From positions 236,660-300,659 of the forward strand of contig NZ_FMXK01000003.1 of the NCBI RefSeq assembly GCF_900103635.1: 64,000 nucleotides of DNA. Reading direction: 5' to 3'. The stretch comes from Butyrivibrio sp. INlla18 (GTDB lineage Bacteria; Bacillota; Clostridia; Lachnospirales; Lachnospiraceae). Under the pieces are notes generated by a model. The model was not told where the DNA came from, did not search any database, and saw nothing but the letters and a program-made list of their open reading frames with translations. The position numbers and the translations under genes were made by a program. Positions 28,023 to 37,074 of the stretch are shown here, piece by piece (positions within the stretch are counted from its first letter, which is position 1; every line of letters begins with the position of its first letter).

Positions 28023-28083
28023 ATATTTGTTAAATATTAACTGATTTTTTGGGGTTTCATATTTGTTAAATGTGGGCTATAAT
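28023..28083 (+). promoter_or_regulatory. argH promoter with repeated operator-like word
   Basis: ATATTTGTTAAAT occurs at 28023-28035 and 28059-28071 (36-base period). TTTCAT (28055-28060), a 17-base spacer and TATAAT (28078-28083) form a promoter, with the second copy inside the spacer. An ArgR-type regulator is plausible but the words do not match a clear ARG box. Confidence 0.5.
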
Positions 28084-28150
28084 TTTTTAAGACTTTAATT
28101 TGTCAAAGTGAATATTTAATCATTATATATACAAATATGGAGATGGAGAA

Positions 28151-29539
28151 ATGGCACAGCTTTGGGGCGGAAGATTTACAGGAAGTATAAATGAACTTGC
28201 TTGGGATTTTAATGCATCAATTACTTTTGATAAGAGATTTTTAGAAGTCGATGTCAGAGGTAGTAAGGCTCATGCCACTATGCTTGCAAAGCAGGGCATT
28301 ATCTCTGAAGCTGAAAAGGATCAGATAGTAAAAGGCCTAGACAGCATCTTAGAGGATGTTAAGGCTGGTAAGCTTGAGATCACCACCAAATACGAAGATA
28401 TCCACAGTTTCCTAGAAGCTAACTTAATAGACAGGATCGGCGATGCCGGCAAGAAGGTTCATACAGGACGCAGCAGAAATGATCAGGTTGCTCTTGATAT
28501 GAGACTTTATGCTAGAAATGAGATCGAGCACACAGCAGATCTTTTAAAAGAGACATTAAAGGTCTTAAACGGTATCATGGAATCTAATATTGATACCTAC
28601 ATGCCTGGCTTTACACACCTTCAGAAGGCTCAGCCAGTTACTTTGGCACACCATGTAGGTGCATATTTTGAAATGTTCAAAAGAGACCTTTTAAGGATGA
28701 AGGATATCAGAAACCGCATGAACTATTGTCCTTTAGGAGCAGGAGCTCTTGCTGGCACAACTTATCCACTTGATAGAGAATATACAGCGCAGCTACTTGA
28801 TTTCTACGGACCAACCCTTAACAGCATGGATTCAGTGTCAGATAGAGATTATCTCATTGAGTATTTATCAGCTCTTTCTACTATCATGATGCATTTATCA
28901 AGATTTAGCGAAGAGATCATCATCTGGAATTCCAATGAATACAGATTTGTAATTATCGACGATGCTTATTCCACAGGCTCAAGTATCATGCCTCAGAAAA
29001 AGAATCCTGATATTGCGGAACTTGTAAGAGGTAAGACTGGACGTGTTTACGGCGACCTCATGTCACTTCTTACAACTATGAAGGGCATTCCTCTTGCTTA
29101 TAACAAAGATATGCAGGAAGACAAAGAGGCAGCATTTGATGCCATAGATACTGTGGATAACTGCCTTACTCTTTTCACAGATATGCTCAGAACTCTTAAG
29201 TTCAACAAAGACAACATGGAAAAGAGTGCCATGATGGGCTTTACTAACGCAACTGACGCAGCAGATTACCTTGTTAAAAAAGGTCTTCCATTTAGAGATG
29301 CTCATTCAGTCATTGGCAGATTAGTCCTTGCCTGCATCGACAAAAACTGCGCCATCGATGACCTTAGTTTGGAAGAATTAAAGACCTTCTCAGATCTTTT
29401 TGAAGATGACATTTACGACGCAATCAGTTTAAAGACCTGTGTTGAAAAGAGATTAACTATCGGCGCGCCAAGTAGTGACTCTATTAAAAAGGTTATTAAA
29501 GAAAATATCGATTTTATCGCATCTTTTTCTATATTATAA
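28151..29539 (+). CDS. argH: Argininosuccinate lyase
   Basis: Splits argininosuccinate into arginine and fumarate, the last step of arginine synthesis. The 462 residues fit the family; the opening LWGGRFTGSINELAWDFNAS, the HTGRSRNDQVALD block with its catalytic residues, and the fumarase/aspartase signature SSIMPQKKNPD are all present. ATG 28151 follows GGAG. argG is not adjacent, so this is a split arginine locus. Arginine is also the substrate of SpeA encoded 22 kb away. The transcript probably ends in the inverted repeat that follows. Confidence 0.97.
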   Translation: MAQLWGGRFTGSINELAWDFNASITFDKRFLEVDVRGSKAHATMLAKQGIISEAEKDQIVKGLDSILEDVKAGKLEITTKYEDIHSFLEANLIDRIGDAGKKVHTGRSRNDQVALDMRLYARNEIEHTADLLKETLKVLNGIMESNIDTYMPGFTHLQKAQPVTLAHHVGAYFEMFKRDLLRMKDIRNRMNYCPLGAGALAGTTYPLDREYTAQLLDFYGPTLNSMDSVSDRDYLIEYLSALSTIMMHLSRFSEEIIIWNSNEYRFVIIDDAYSTGSSIMPQKKNPDIAELVRGKTGRVYGDLMSLLTTMKGIPLAYNKDMQEDKEAAFDAIDTVDNCLTLFTDMLRTLKFNKDNMEKSAMMGFTNATDAADYLVKKGLPFRDAHSVIGRLVLACIDKNCAIDDLSLEELKTFSDLFEDDIYDAISLKTCVEKRLTIGAPSSDSIKKVIKENIDFIASFSIL

Positions 29540-29560
29540 TCATTTTTGATATCGTACATA

Positions 29561-29682
29561 AACATTTTGGAAGTATATAATGAACCAAAACGATTTATTT
29601 TTCGTGTCTTAGTGCTTCGTTATATTTAATCTACCTCACGAAAAATATCGGAGTTTTGGGCATTATATACTTCTAAAATGTT
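29561..29682. repeat. 122-base imperfect inverted repeat between argH and asd
   Basis: Two 46-base arms (29561-29606 and 29637-29682) around a 30-base loop. Pairing: 22 bp at the outer end with a single G-U, then 7 bp (CCAAAAC/GTTTTGG) and 11 bp (ending TTTTTCGTG/CACGAAAAA). The outer arm holds GAAGTATATAATG. No T tract and no obvious target duplication. Could be a miniature element, an RNA leader of asd, or a terminator. Confidence 0.7.
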
Positions 29683-29713
29683 ATTTCAAAACCTAAAGGA
29701 GGAGTATTTTATT

Positions 29714-30799
29714 ATGAGTGACAAGTTGAAGGTAGCGGTTCTTGGTGGAACTGGAATGGTTGGACAGAGATTCATTGATATTATCAAGGATCATCCATGG
29801 TTTGAGGTTACAACTATCGCAGCTAGCCCTAGAAGTGCTGGACAGACTTATGAAGAGGCTGTTGGTAAGAGATGGAAGATGGATGACCCTATTCCTGAAT
29901 CTGTAAAGAATATTGTTATCAAAGACGTTACTGATGTTAAGGGCGTTTCTGAGGATGTTGACTTTGTTCTTTCAGCTGTAAATATGTCTAAGGACGAGAT
30001 CAAGGCAATCGAAGAAGAGTACGCTAGGACTGAGACTCCTGTTGTTTCAAATAACAGTGCTCACAGATGGACTCCAGATGTTCCTATGATCATTCCTGAG
30101 ATCAACCCAGAGCACATGGATGTTATCGAGTTCCAGAAAAAGAGACTTAGCACTCAGAAGGGTTTCATTGCTGTTAAGCCTAACTGTTCAATCCAGAGCT
30201 ATACACCAGCTCTTACAGCTTGGAAAGAGTTTGAGCCATACGAAGTAGTTGCTACAACATATCAGGCTATTTCAGGTGCTGGCAAGAACTTTGAAGAGTG
30301 GCCAGAGATGGTTGGAAACGTTATTCCTTTCATTTCAGGTGAGGAAGAGAAGTCAGAAAAAGAGCCACTTAGAATCTGGGGTAAGATTGAAAACGGCGTG
30401 ATCGTTCCAGCTGATGATGTTAAGATCACATGCCAGTGCATCAGAATTCCAGTTCTTTATGGTCATACTGCAGCTGCATTTGTTAAGTTCAAGAAGAACC
30501 CTACAAAGGAACAGCTCATCGAAAAGCTCGAGAACTTTGCAGGACTTCCACAGAAGCTCCAGCTTCCTAGCGCTCCAAAGCAGTTCATACAGTACATGCA
30601 GGAAGATAACAGACCTCAGATCACTCTTGATGTTAATTATGAGAATGGTATGGGTGTCAGCATCGGAAGACTTCGCGAAGATACAATCTATGATTGGAAG
30701 TTTGTAGGTCTTTCACACAATACTCTTCGTGGCGCAGCAGGTGGCGCAGTAGAGTGTGCAGAACTTCTCAAGGCTAGCGGATACATCAACAAGAAGTGA
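29714..30799 (+). CDS. asd: Aspartate-semialdehyde dehydrogenase (archaeal/fungal type)
   Basis: NADPH-dependent conversion of aspartyl phosphate to aspartate semialdehyde for lysine, threonine, methionine and cell-wall synthesis. Starting at ATG 29714 (GGAGGAG nine bases upstream) it has 361 residues. The Rossmann opening VAVLGGTGMVGQRF and the catalytic Cys in PNCSIQ (Cys158) are clear. The SNNSAHRW and NRPQ segments mark the yeast/archaeal branch rather than the short E. coli type. The product is also the acceptor of the carboxyspermidine route encoded 23 kb downstream. The gene sits after a long inverted repeat that may control it. Confidence 0.94.
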   Translation: MSDKLKVAVLGGTGMVGQRFIDIIKDHPWFEVTTIAASPRSAGQTYEEAVGKRWKMDDPIPESVKNIVIKDVTDVKGVSEDVDFVLSAVNMSKDEIKAIEEEYARTETPVVSNNSAHRWTPDVPMIIPEINPEHMDVIEFQKKRLSTQKGFIAVKPNCSIQSYTPALTAWKEFEPYEVVATTYQAISGAGKNFEEWPEMVGNVIPFISGEEEKSEKEPLRIWGKIENGVIVPADDVKITCQCIRIPVLYGHTAAAFVKFKKNPTKEQLIEKLENFAGLPQKLQLPSAPKQFIQYMQEDNRPQITLDVNYENGMGVSIGRLREDTIYDWKFVGLSHNTLRGAAGGAVECAELLKASGYINKK

Positions 30800-30832
30800 T
30801 TTTTTCGGGAATAGTTCCCAGGAAAAGAACTT

Positions 30833-32209
30833 ATGGAAGAAAAAAGATTAGAAGATCTTGCATTTTTAAACAGATATTATGAAAGCGGTCTAACAAATAT
30901 TCTTGTGGTCTATGGCCACAGGAATACCGCTTATAAGGAGCTTCTTTTAAGATTTATGGAAAATAGAAGAAGCTTCTATTTTAGTGCGCGTTCCGTATCA
31001 GAGAGAGAACAGCTCTTTTTGTGGGGCAATGAGTTAAAGGCAAAAAGTATAGAGGTTTCAAAATATCCAACCTATACTGAGATCCTTGAAAACTGCATCG
31101 GAGCATCTGTGAAGGTTCCAACTATCCTTGTTATCGACTCGTTTGAGTACGCTGTCAGAGCTTCCAAGAGCTTTATGGAAGAACTTACTTCTTTTGTGGA
31201 CAAAAATGGCAGAAGCAAGCAGATATTAGTCATCTTATTGAGCCAGGATATCAACTGGGTAGAGAACAGCATGGTTTCAAGTCTTGGAAATCTTTCGGCC
31301 AAGATAGCAGGTTTTAGAAAGATAAAGCCCCTTCCATTCTCTGATCTAAGGGCACATTTCCCTAATATGTCTTATAAGGATGCAGTTCTTACTTATTCCA
31401 TTTTAGGTGGTCAGACAGGCCTTTGGAGATACTTTGATGACAAGTATTCCTTTAAAGAAAATGTCTGCAAAAATATCATTGATGAAGCTTCATTTTTGCA
31501 TGGTGAACCCTATAGGCTTACTGAGTACAATCTAAGAGAGACAGCAGTTTATCATACGATCCTTTCTCAGATGGCAAGAGGTGTTAACAAGCTAAATGAC
31601 CTTTATCATGCCACCGGATTTTCAAGAGCCAAGATATCTGTATATCTAAAAACGCTTATTCATCATGACCTTGCCTATAAAGCGTATTCTTTTGGTAACG
31701 CCGGAAGAGAAAATGTTATGAAGGGTGTGTACAAGATCGCAGACCCACTGCTGGATTTCTACTTTAGATTTATTTTCCATAATGAAAGTAGTTTAACCTT
31801 AATGCCGGCAGAGAAATTTTATGATATATTTATATCTGCAGGAATTCAAAAATATGCCAATGAGTATTTTAAATCTGTTTGCAGAGAATATATCTTTAAA
31901 CTTGAAGAAAAAGGTCTTTTTCCCTTCGAAATAGGCGACGATGGAGAATGGATCGGTAAGGACGGAACGATCGACCTTATCATGCAGAGCGATACCGGGG
32001 ATACAGCTCTTGCAATCTGTTCTTGGCAACAGCAGATAACTCATGCCGATTTTGAAAAACTAATTTCCTGCGCTAGTAAAGCAAAACTAGAGGGAGATTA
32101 TTACTATCTCTTTTCAACGGCTGGTTTTGATCAGTGGCTCGTAGATGCAGCTGCGAAGTCAGATGGCAAGATCAGACTGATCGGGATAGATGAATTAACG
32201 AATGTCTAA
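30833..32209 (+). CDS. DUF234-type AAA ATPase homologue with degenerate P-loop
   Basis: 458-residue protein with the layout of archaeal-type AAA ATPases: an N-terminal AAA core, a winged-helix segment (about 235-285) and a C-terminal DUF234 nuclease-like domain (about 290-458). The expected Walker A (G-x4-GK[T/S]) is replaced by VVYGHRNTAYKELLL, so Gly-Lys are lost, and Walker B reads VIDSFEY without the usual second acid. ATP hydrolysis is therefore doubtful. It overlaps topB by eight bases, so the two are co-translated. Related proteins are found near toxin or restriction genes, but a function is not known. It may be a scaffold or an inactive sensor. Confidence 0.75.
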   Translation: MEEKRLEDLAFLNRYYESGLTNILVVYGHRNTAYKELLLRFMENRRSFYFSARSVSEREQLFLWGNELKAKSIEVSKYPTYTEILENCIGASVKVPTILVIDSFEYAVRASKSFMEELTSFVDKNGRSKQILVILLSQDINWVENSMVSSLGNLSAKIAGFRKIKPLPFSDLRAHFPNMSYKDAVLTYSILGGQTGLWRYFDDKYSFKENVCKNIIDEASFLHGEPYRLTEYNLRETAVYHTILSQMARGVNKLNDLYHATGFSRAKISVYLKTLIHHDLAYKAYSFGNAGRENVMKGVYKIADPLLDFYFRFIFHNESSLTLMPAEKFYDIFISAGIQKYANEYFKSVCREYIFKLEEKGLFPFEIGDDGEWIGKDGTIDLIMQSDTGDTALAICSWQQQITHADFEKLISCASKAKLEGDYYYLFSTAGFDQWLVDAAAKSDGKIRLIGIDELTNV

Positions 32210-34361
32210 AAGCGTATATATAGCAGAAAAACCAAGTGTTGCTCAGGCTTTTGCCAGCGCACTTAAAATCGATTTTACCAGGAAAGATGGTTACCTGGAG
32301 TCAGATACAGCAATTGTCACGTGGTGCGTCGGACATCTGGTAACCATGAGTTATCCTGAGGTCTATGACGAAAAATATAAAAGGTGGGCACTTGACACCC
32401 TTCCATTTATTCCACAAAGCTTCAAGTATGAAGTTATCGGAAATGTCTCAAAACAATTCAAGATAGTAAAAGGATTACTTACAAGAGAAGACGTAGATAC
32501 GATCTATATTTGTACTGACTCAGGACGAGAGGGTGAGTACATCTATCGTCTTGTTGATATGCAGGCTGGTGTTACCGGCAAAAAGAGAAAGCGCGTGTGG
32601 ATTGATTCCCAGACTGAGGATGAGATCCTGCGAGGTATCAGAGAAGCTAAGGATGACAGCGAGTATGATAACCTTGGCGCTGCGGCATTTTTAAGAGCCA
32701 AAGAGGATTACCTCATGGGTATCAACTTCTCAAGAGCCCTTACTCTTAAGTATGCATATTCCATCAAGAATTATCTTAACATTGATAAATGTGTTATTTC
32801 AGTGGGACGAGTTATGACCTGCGTTCTTGGAATCATAGTAGACAGAGAGCGAGAGATCAGAAACTTTGAAAAGACTCCTTTCTACAGAGTCTTGGCCGGT
32901 CTTGACCTTGGAGGCAAGGTGAAAGATGCTGAGTGGAGAGTAACACCTGATTCTCACTATGATGGTTCTCCAGAGCTTTATAGTGAAAAGGGCTTCAAGA
33001 CTGAGGAAAGTGCAAACAGGCTTATTTCATCCCTTGTAGGCATGAATGGAGCTGAGCTTAAAAAGTATGATGATTCTGATGACAAGAAGGTTGTTCTTGA
33101 AACAGCGCTTGATGCTGTGGTTGAGAAGTGTGAAAAGAAAAAAGAAGTTAAAAATGCACCCCTTCTTTATAACCTTGCGGAGCTTCAAAATGACTGTTCA
33201 AGATTCTTTAAGATAAACCCTGATGAGACACTGGCTGTAGCTCAGGAATTATACGAAAAGAAACTTACAACATATCCTAGAACTGATGCCAGAGTAATGT
33301 CATCAGCAATAGCCAAGGTCATAAGCCAGAATATCAAAGGCCTTACATCCTACGAGCCATGCGCAGTCTTTGCAAAGGCAATTCTTCAGCATGAGTCCTA
33401 TAAAGGAATAGAAAAGACCAGATATGTAAACGATAAGGCTATTACAGACCACTATGCGATCATTCCTACAGGTCAGGGATTATCAGCATTATCAACACTT
33501 AGCCCTACATCGGCTTTAGTTTATGAGATAATCGTAAGGCGTTTTTTGGCAGTCTTTTACCCAGCAGCCAATTACCAGAAGGTTGCCCTTGAGATATCAA
33601 TGAACAACAAGGAAGATGAAGGCAAAAAAGAGCATTTCTTTGCAAACTTCAAGATTCTTGCTTCTAAGGGATATCTTCACGTTATGGACTTTTCTTTTGC
33701 CAAGAACAAGAATGATAATAAGGCAAAAGATGAAGAGGCTGAAGGCAAAGGTGATAACGACGCAGAAGAGACAGTTACAGATGAAGAGCTCTTTGAATAT
33801 CTTCAGAAGATCAAGAAAAATGATGTTTTGAAGGTGGATACCTTTGGAATCAAGGAAGGAGAGACATCTCCTCCAAAGAGATATAACTCTGGAACTATCA
33901 TTCTGACTATGGAAAATGCTGGTCAGTTCATTGAGGATGAAGAGCTTAGAGCTCAGATAAAAGGCTCAGGAATTGGTACTAGTGCTACAAGAGCCGGCAT
34001 CCTTACTAAGCTTGTTAATATTGGATATCTTAATCTCAATAAAAAGACTCAGATCATCACACCAACCCAGATGGGAGAAATGGTCTACGAAACTGTAGCG
34101 TGCTCTATGAAGCCTATGCTGAATCCTGCTCTTACAGCAAGCTGGGAGAAGGGACTTACAGGAGTTGCAGAGGGTGAGATCTCAGAAAATGAGTATATGA
34201 CCAAGCTTGACGACTTTGTAAGTAAGAGAACCAACCTGGTTAAACAGAATGACTACAGAGGTCTTTTAAGATCAAGATTTGACTACGTTTCATCCAATTA
34301 TAAGGAAGTGGCAAAGAGCACAGCCAAGAATGGCTCAAAAAAGAAAGTAAAAGAAAGCTAA
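32202..34361 (+). CDS. topB: DNA topoisomerase III (type IA)
   Basis: Relaxes and decatenates DNA by single-strand passage. 719 residues. The Toprim acidic residues are in YIAEKPSVAQAF (Glu9) and CTDSGREGEYIYR (Asp106, Glu110 and Glu112 region). The catalytic Tyr is Y358 in KKLTTYPRTDARV, with the SVGRVMTCVLG strand before it. A charged low-complexity insert (about residues 500-540, rich in K, D and E) lies before the last domain with GIGTSATRAGIL. There is no C-terminal zinc-finger set, as in TopB rather than TopA. Translation is likely coupled to the upstream ATPase gene. Confidence 0.95.
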   Translation: MSKSVYIAEKPSVAQAFASALKIDFTRKDGYLESDTAIVTWCVGHLVTMSYPEVYDEKYKRWALDTLPFIPQSFKYEVIGNVSKQFKIVKGLLTREDVDTIYICTDSGREGEYIYRLVDMQAGVTGKKRKRVWIDSQTEDEILRGIREAKDDSEYDNLGAAAFLRAKEDYLMGINFSRALTLKYAYSIKNYLNIDKCVISVGRVMTCVLGIIVDREREIRNFEKTPFYRVLAGLDLGGKVKDAEWRVTPDSHYDGSPELYSEKGFKTEESANRLISSLVGMNGAELKKYDDSDDKKVVLETALDAVVEKCEKKKEVKNAPLLYNLAELQNDCSRFFKINPDETLAVAQELYEKKLTTYPRTDARVMSSAIAKVISQNIKGLTSYEPCAVFAKAILQHESYKGIEKTRYVNDKAITDHYAIIPTGQGLSALSTLSPTSALVYEIIVRRFLAVFYPAANYQKVALEISMNNKEDEGKKEHFFANFKILASKGYLHVMDFSFAKNKNDNKAKDEEAEGKGDNDAEETVTDEELFEYLQKIKKNDVLKVDTFGIKEGETSPPKRYNSGTIILTMENAGQFIEDEELRAQIKGSGIGTSATRAGILTKLVNIGYLNLNKKTQIITPTQMGEMVYETVACSMKPMLNPALTASWEKGLTGVAEGEISENEYMTKLDDFVSKRTNLVKQNDYRGLLRSRFDYVSSNYKEVAKSTAKNGSKKKVKES

Positions 34362-34390
34362 ATAGCTTTGTATAAATGGAGGTTTTAGAA

Positions 34391-35065
34391 ATGGAAGAGT
34401 TTAAGATTAGCAATATGTATGATCTAAATGAGACTATTGCTGCTGACTACATGAAGACCAAGGAATATCCATGGGAGCTTCTTGCAGGCATCAAGGATTA
34501 CATCATCGAGCTTGGCAACAGCCTTCCAGCTGACAAGTATGAAAAGCGCGGTGAGAATGTTTGGGTAGCAAAGAGCGCAAAGGTCTTTGATTCAGCCTAT
34601 ATCGGTGGACCATGCATCATCGATGAAGAAGCAGAGGTTAGACAGTGCGCATTTATCAGAGGTTCAGCTATTGTTGGTAAGGGAGCAGTAGTAGGTAACT
34701 CTACAGAGCTCAAGAACGTTATCCTTTTCAACAAGGTTCAGGTTCCTCACTACAACTACGTTGGTGATTCGATCCTTGGATTCAAGGCACACATGGGAGC
34801 TGGCTCTATCACATCAAATGTAAAGAGTGACAAAAAGCTCGTTGTAGTAAAGAATGGTGCTGACGATCAGGTTGAGACAGGACTTAAGAAGATGGGGGCA
34901 ATGCTTGGCGACAACGTAGAAGTTGGTTGCAACTCAGTTCTTAATCCAGGAACAGTAATTGGCAGATGGTGTAATGTATATCCTCTTTCTTCTGTAAGAG
35001 GATGCATCCCAGCACATCACATATTTAAGGACAAAGATCACATAGTTAAAAAGGTAGAAGACTGA
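34391..35065 (+). CDS. Left-handed beta-helix hexapeptide protein (UDP-GlcNAc pyrophosphorylase-like)
   Basis: 224 residues beginning at ATG 34391 (GGAGG eight bases upstream; ATG 34376 lies before the ribosome site). An N-terminal helical part (about 1-50) is followed by hexapeptide repeats with I/V-G-x-x motifs (AKVFDSAYIGGPCIIDEEAEV, AFIRGSAIVGKGAVVGNST, GDNVEVGCNSVLNPGTVIG) and a short C-terminal tail. It resembles the C-terminal acyltransferase half of GlmU and related sugar-nucleotide enzymes, but lacks the nucleotidyltransferase domain. The substrate is not known. It may be in the same transcript as topB (29-base gap). Confidence 0.78.
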   Translation: MEEFKISNMYDLNETIAADYMKTKEYPWELLAGIKDYIIELGNSLPADKYEKRGENVWVAKSAKVFDSAYIGGPCIIDEEAEVRQCAFIRGSAIVGKGAVVGNSTELKNVILFNKVQVPHYNYVGDSILGFKAHMGAGSITSNVKSDKKLVVVKNGADDQVETGLKKMGAMLGDNVEVGCNSVLNPGTVIGRWCNVYPLSSVRGCIPAHHIFKDKDHIVKKVED

Positions 35066-35213
35066 TAATCTAAAAGTTCTGTTAAAAATATGTCATTCCT
35101 TATTGAAATATGATGGAAGATGTGCAAAAATAAAAATGGTGCTCTGCGAGTGCCAAGAAAAATCAGGTAGTAAGTAATGAAAATTACTTTAAAATACGAA
35201 AGGAGATTTTTAC

Positions 35214-35906
35214 ATGATTTACTCAACAGAGGTAAAAAACATGTGCCCTGTAACACAGGGGGTACATCATGGCGCTGCTCCCATTCCAGAAGAAGCTAAA
35301 TGGGTTCAGTCAAAAGAAATAAAGGATATTTCAGGATATACACACGGTATTGGCTGGTGTGCTCCTCAGCAGGGCTGCTGCAAGCTTTCCTTAAATGTTA
35401 AGGAAGGTATCATTCAGGAGGCACTTGTAGAGACTATCGGATGTTCAGGAATGACACATTCTGCAGCTATGGCTTCAGAAATTCTTCCAGGACTTACAGT
35501 TCTCGAAGCTCTTAACACAGACCTTGTTTGTGACGCTATCAACACAGCTATGAGAGAGCTTTTCCTTCAGATCGTTTATGGTAGAACACAGTCTGCATTC
35601 TCTGAGGATGGACTTCAGATCGGTGCAGGTCTTGAGGATCTTGGTAAGGGTAACCGTTCAATGGTTGGTACAACATACGGAACACTTGAGAAGGGACCTC
35701 GTTACCTTGAGCTTACAGATGGTTACATCACAGACATCGCTCTTGATGAGAATGATGAGATCATCGGATACAAGTATGTTAACTTTGGTAAGATGATGGA
35801 CTTCATCAAGGCTGGTGATGATGCAAACACAGCTCTTGAGAAGGCTAAGGGACAGTATGGACGTGTTGCAGATGCAGTTAGATGCATCGACCCAAGACAC
35901 GAGTAA
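35214..35906 (+). CDS. IscU/NifU-like scaffold protein paired with GGGtGRT protein
   Basis: 230 residues with an IscU/NifU-N-like domain: three conserved Cys (near 49 in WCAPQQ, 54-56 in GCCKL, and about 76 in IGCSGMTHS) instead of the canonical spacing. It lacks the HscA-binding LPPVK motif. An extended C-terminal part (about 130-230) is unlike IscU. ATG 35214 has AGGAG eight bases upstream. It is 22 bases from the GGGtGRT gene and is always its partner, as far as I recall. Frequent CGT arginine codons suggest high expression. Iron-sulphur scaffold function is only inferred. Confidence 0.85.
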   Translation: MIYSTEVKNMCPVTQGVHHGAAPIPEEAKWVQSKEIKDISGYTHGIGWCAPQQGCCKLSLNVKEGIIQEALVETIGCSGMTHSAAMASEILPGLTVLEALNTDLVCDAINTAMRELFLQIVYGRTQSAFSEDGLQIGAGLEDLGKGNRSMVGTTYGTLEKGPRYLELTDGYITDIALDENDEIIGYKYVNFGKMMDFIKAGDDANTALEKAKGQYGRVADAVRCIDPRHE

Positions 35907-35928
35907 TAGGTAAGGAGGAAAAAATACA

Positions 35929-36948
35929 ATGGCTTTATTTGAATCATATGAAAGAAGAGAGCCCCAGATCCTGGCTTGCCTTAAGGAGTATGGAATTTCT
36001 TCTATCGAAGAGTGTAGAGATATTACAATGGCAGCTGGCATCGATGTTTACAAGCTTATCGAAGGCATCCAGCCAATCTGCTTTGAGAACGCAAAGTGGG
36101 CTTACACAGTAGGTGCTGCTATCGCAATCAAGAAGGGTTGCAGAAAGGCTGCAGACGCAGCTGCTGCAATCGGTATCGGACTTCAGGCTTTCTGTATCCC
36201 TGGTTCTGTTGCTGACCGTCGTAAGGTTGGTATCGGACATGGTAACCTTGGAAAGATGCTTCTTGAAGAGGATACAGAGTGCTTCGCATTCCTTGCTGGT
36301 CACGAGTCATTCGCTGCAGCTGAGGGTGCTATCGGTATTGCTGAGAAGGCAAACAAGGTTCGTCAGAAACCTCTTAGAGTTATCCTTAACGGTCTTGGTA
36401 AGGATGCTGCTCAGATCATTTCACGTATCAATGGTTTCACTTATGTAGAGACTCAGTATGACTACTACACAGGTGAGGTTAAGGAAGTATTCAGAAAGTG
36501 CTACTCAAAGGATGCTAATTCACCACGTGCAAAGGTTAACTGCTACGGCGCTAACGATGTACAGGAAGGTGTAGCAATCATGTGGAAGGAGAACGTTGAC
36601 GTATCTATCACAGGTAACTCAACTAACCCTACAAGATTCCAGCACCCAGTTGCAGGTACTTACAAGAAAGAGCGTGTAGAAGCTGGTAAGAAGTACTTCT
36701 CAGTTGCTTCAGGTGGTGGTACAGGTCGTACACTTCACCCAGATAATATGGCAGCTGGTCCTGCTTCATACGGTATGACAGATACAATGGGACGTATGCA
36801 CTCAGATGCACAGTTCGCTGGATCTTCATCAGTTCCTGCTCACGTAGAGATGATGGGACTTATCGGAGCTGGTAACAACCCTATGGTTGGTATGACAGTT
36901 TCAACAGCCGTTTCTATCGAAGAGGCTGCAAAGGCTGGAAAGTTTTGA
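35929..36948 (+). CDS. GGGtGRT family protein
   Basis: 339 residues of the GGGtGRT family, named for the motif seen here as SGGGTGRTLHPDN (about residues 262-274). Function unknown. Several glycine- and alanine-rich stretches (for example KAADAAAAIGIGLQAFC and AGNNPMVGMTVST) suggest a Rossmann-like or barrel fold. Cysteines near 20, 49 and 85 could bind a cluster. It follows the IscU-like gene by 22 bases (AAGGAGG ribosome site) and ends before a terminator, so the pair is a two-gene operon. Frequent CGT Arg codons and few AGA, unlike neighbours, suggest strong expression. Confidence 0.9.
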   Translation: MALFESYERREPQILACLKEYGISSIEECRDITMAAGIDVYKLIEGIQPICFENAKWAYTVGAAIAIKKGCRKAADAAAAIGIGLQAFCIPGSVADRRKVGIGHGNLGKMLLEEDTECFAFLAGHESFAAAEGAIGIAEKANKVRQKPLRVILNGLGKDAAQIISRINGFTYVETQYDYYTGEVKEVFRKCYSKDANSPRAKVNCYGANDVQEGVAIMWKENVDVSITGNSTNPTRFQHPVAGTYKKERVEAGKKYFSVASGGGTGRTLHPDNMAAGPASYGMTDTMGRMHSDAQFAGSSSVPAHVEMMGLIGAGNNPMVGMTVSTAVSIEEAAKAGKF

Positions 36949-37046
36949 CCTTGATCACTTGACGAGGTTTTTTCGAGTCTAGTGAGCATGGTCGTTCGAT
37001 CGAGCGTTAGCGAGAGTCGAACTTCCTTATTACTGTTATAGTACAA

Positions 37047-37074
37047 AAGCGAGCGCTTAGGCGCTCGCTTTTTT
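37047..37074. terminator. Terminator between GGGtGRT and the GGDEF operon
   Basis: Perfect 10-bp GC-rich stem AAGCGAGCGC/GCGCTCGCTT, TTAG loop, then TTTT. It serves the convergent genes on both sides. The 100 bases before it are rich in GAG/CTCG words (GTTCGA/TCGAAC inverted). Confidence 0.9.

Noticed and set aside
29540..29713. Lysine riboswitch upstream of asd
   Set aside because: The region is a simple long inverted repeat and does not show the multi-helix junction or conserved sequence of the L-box class.
36949..37046. GAG/CTCG-rich stretch with GTTCGA/TCGAAC inverted words after the GGGtGRT gene
   Set aside because: Pairing is short and not unique; nothing beyond a GC-richer spacer before the terminator can be supported.
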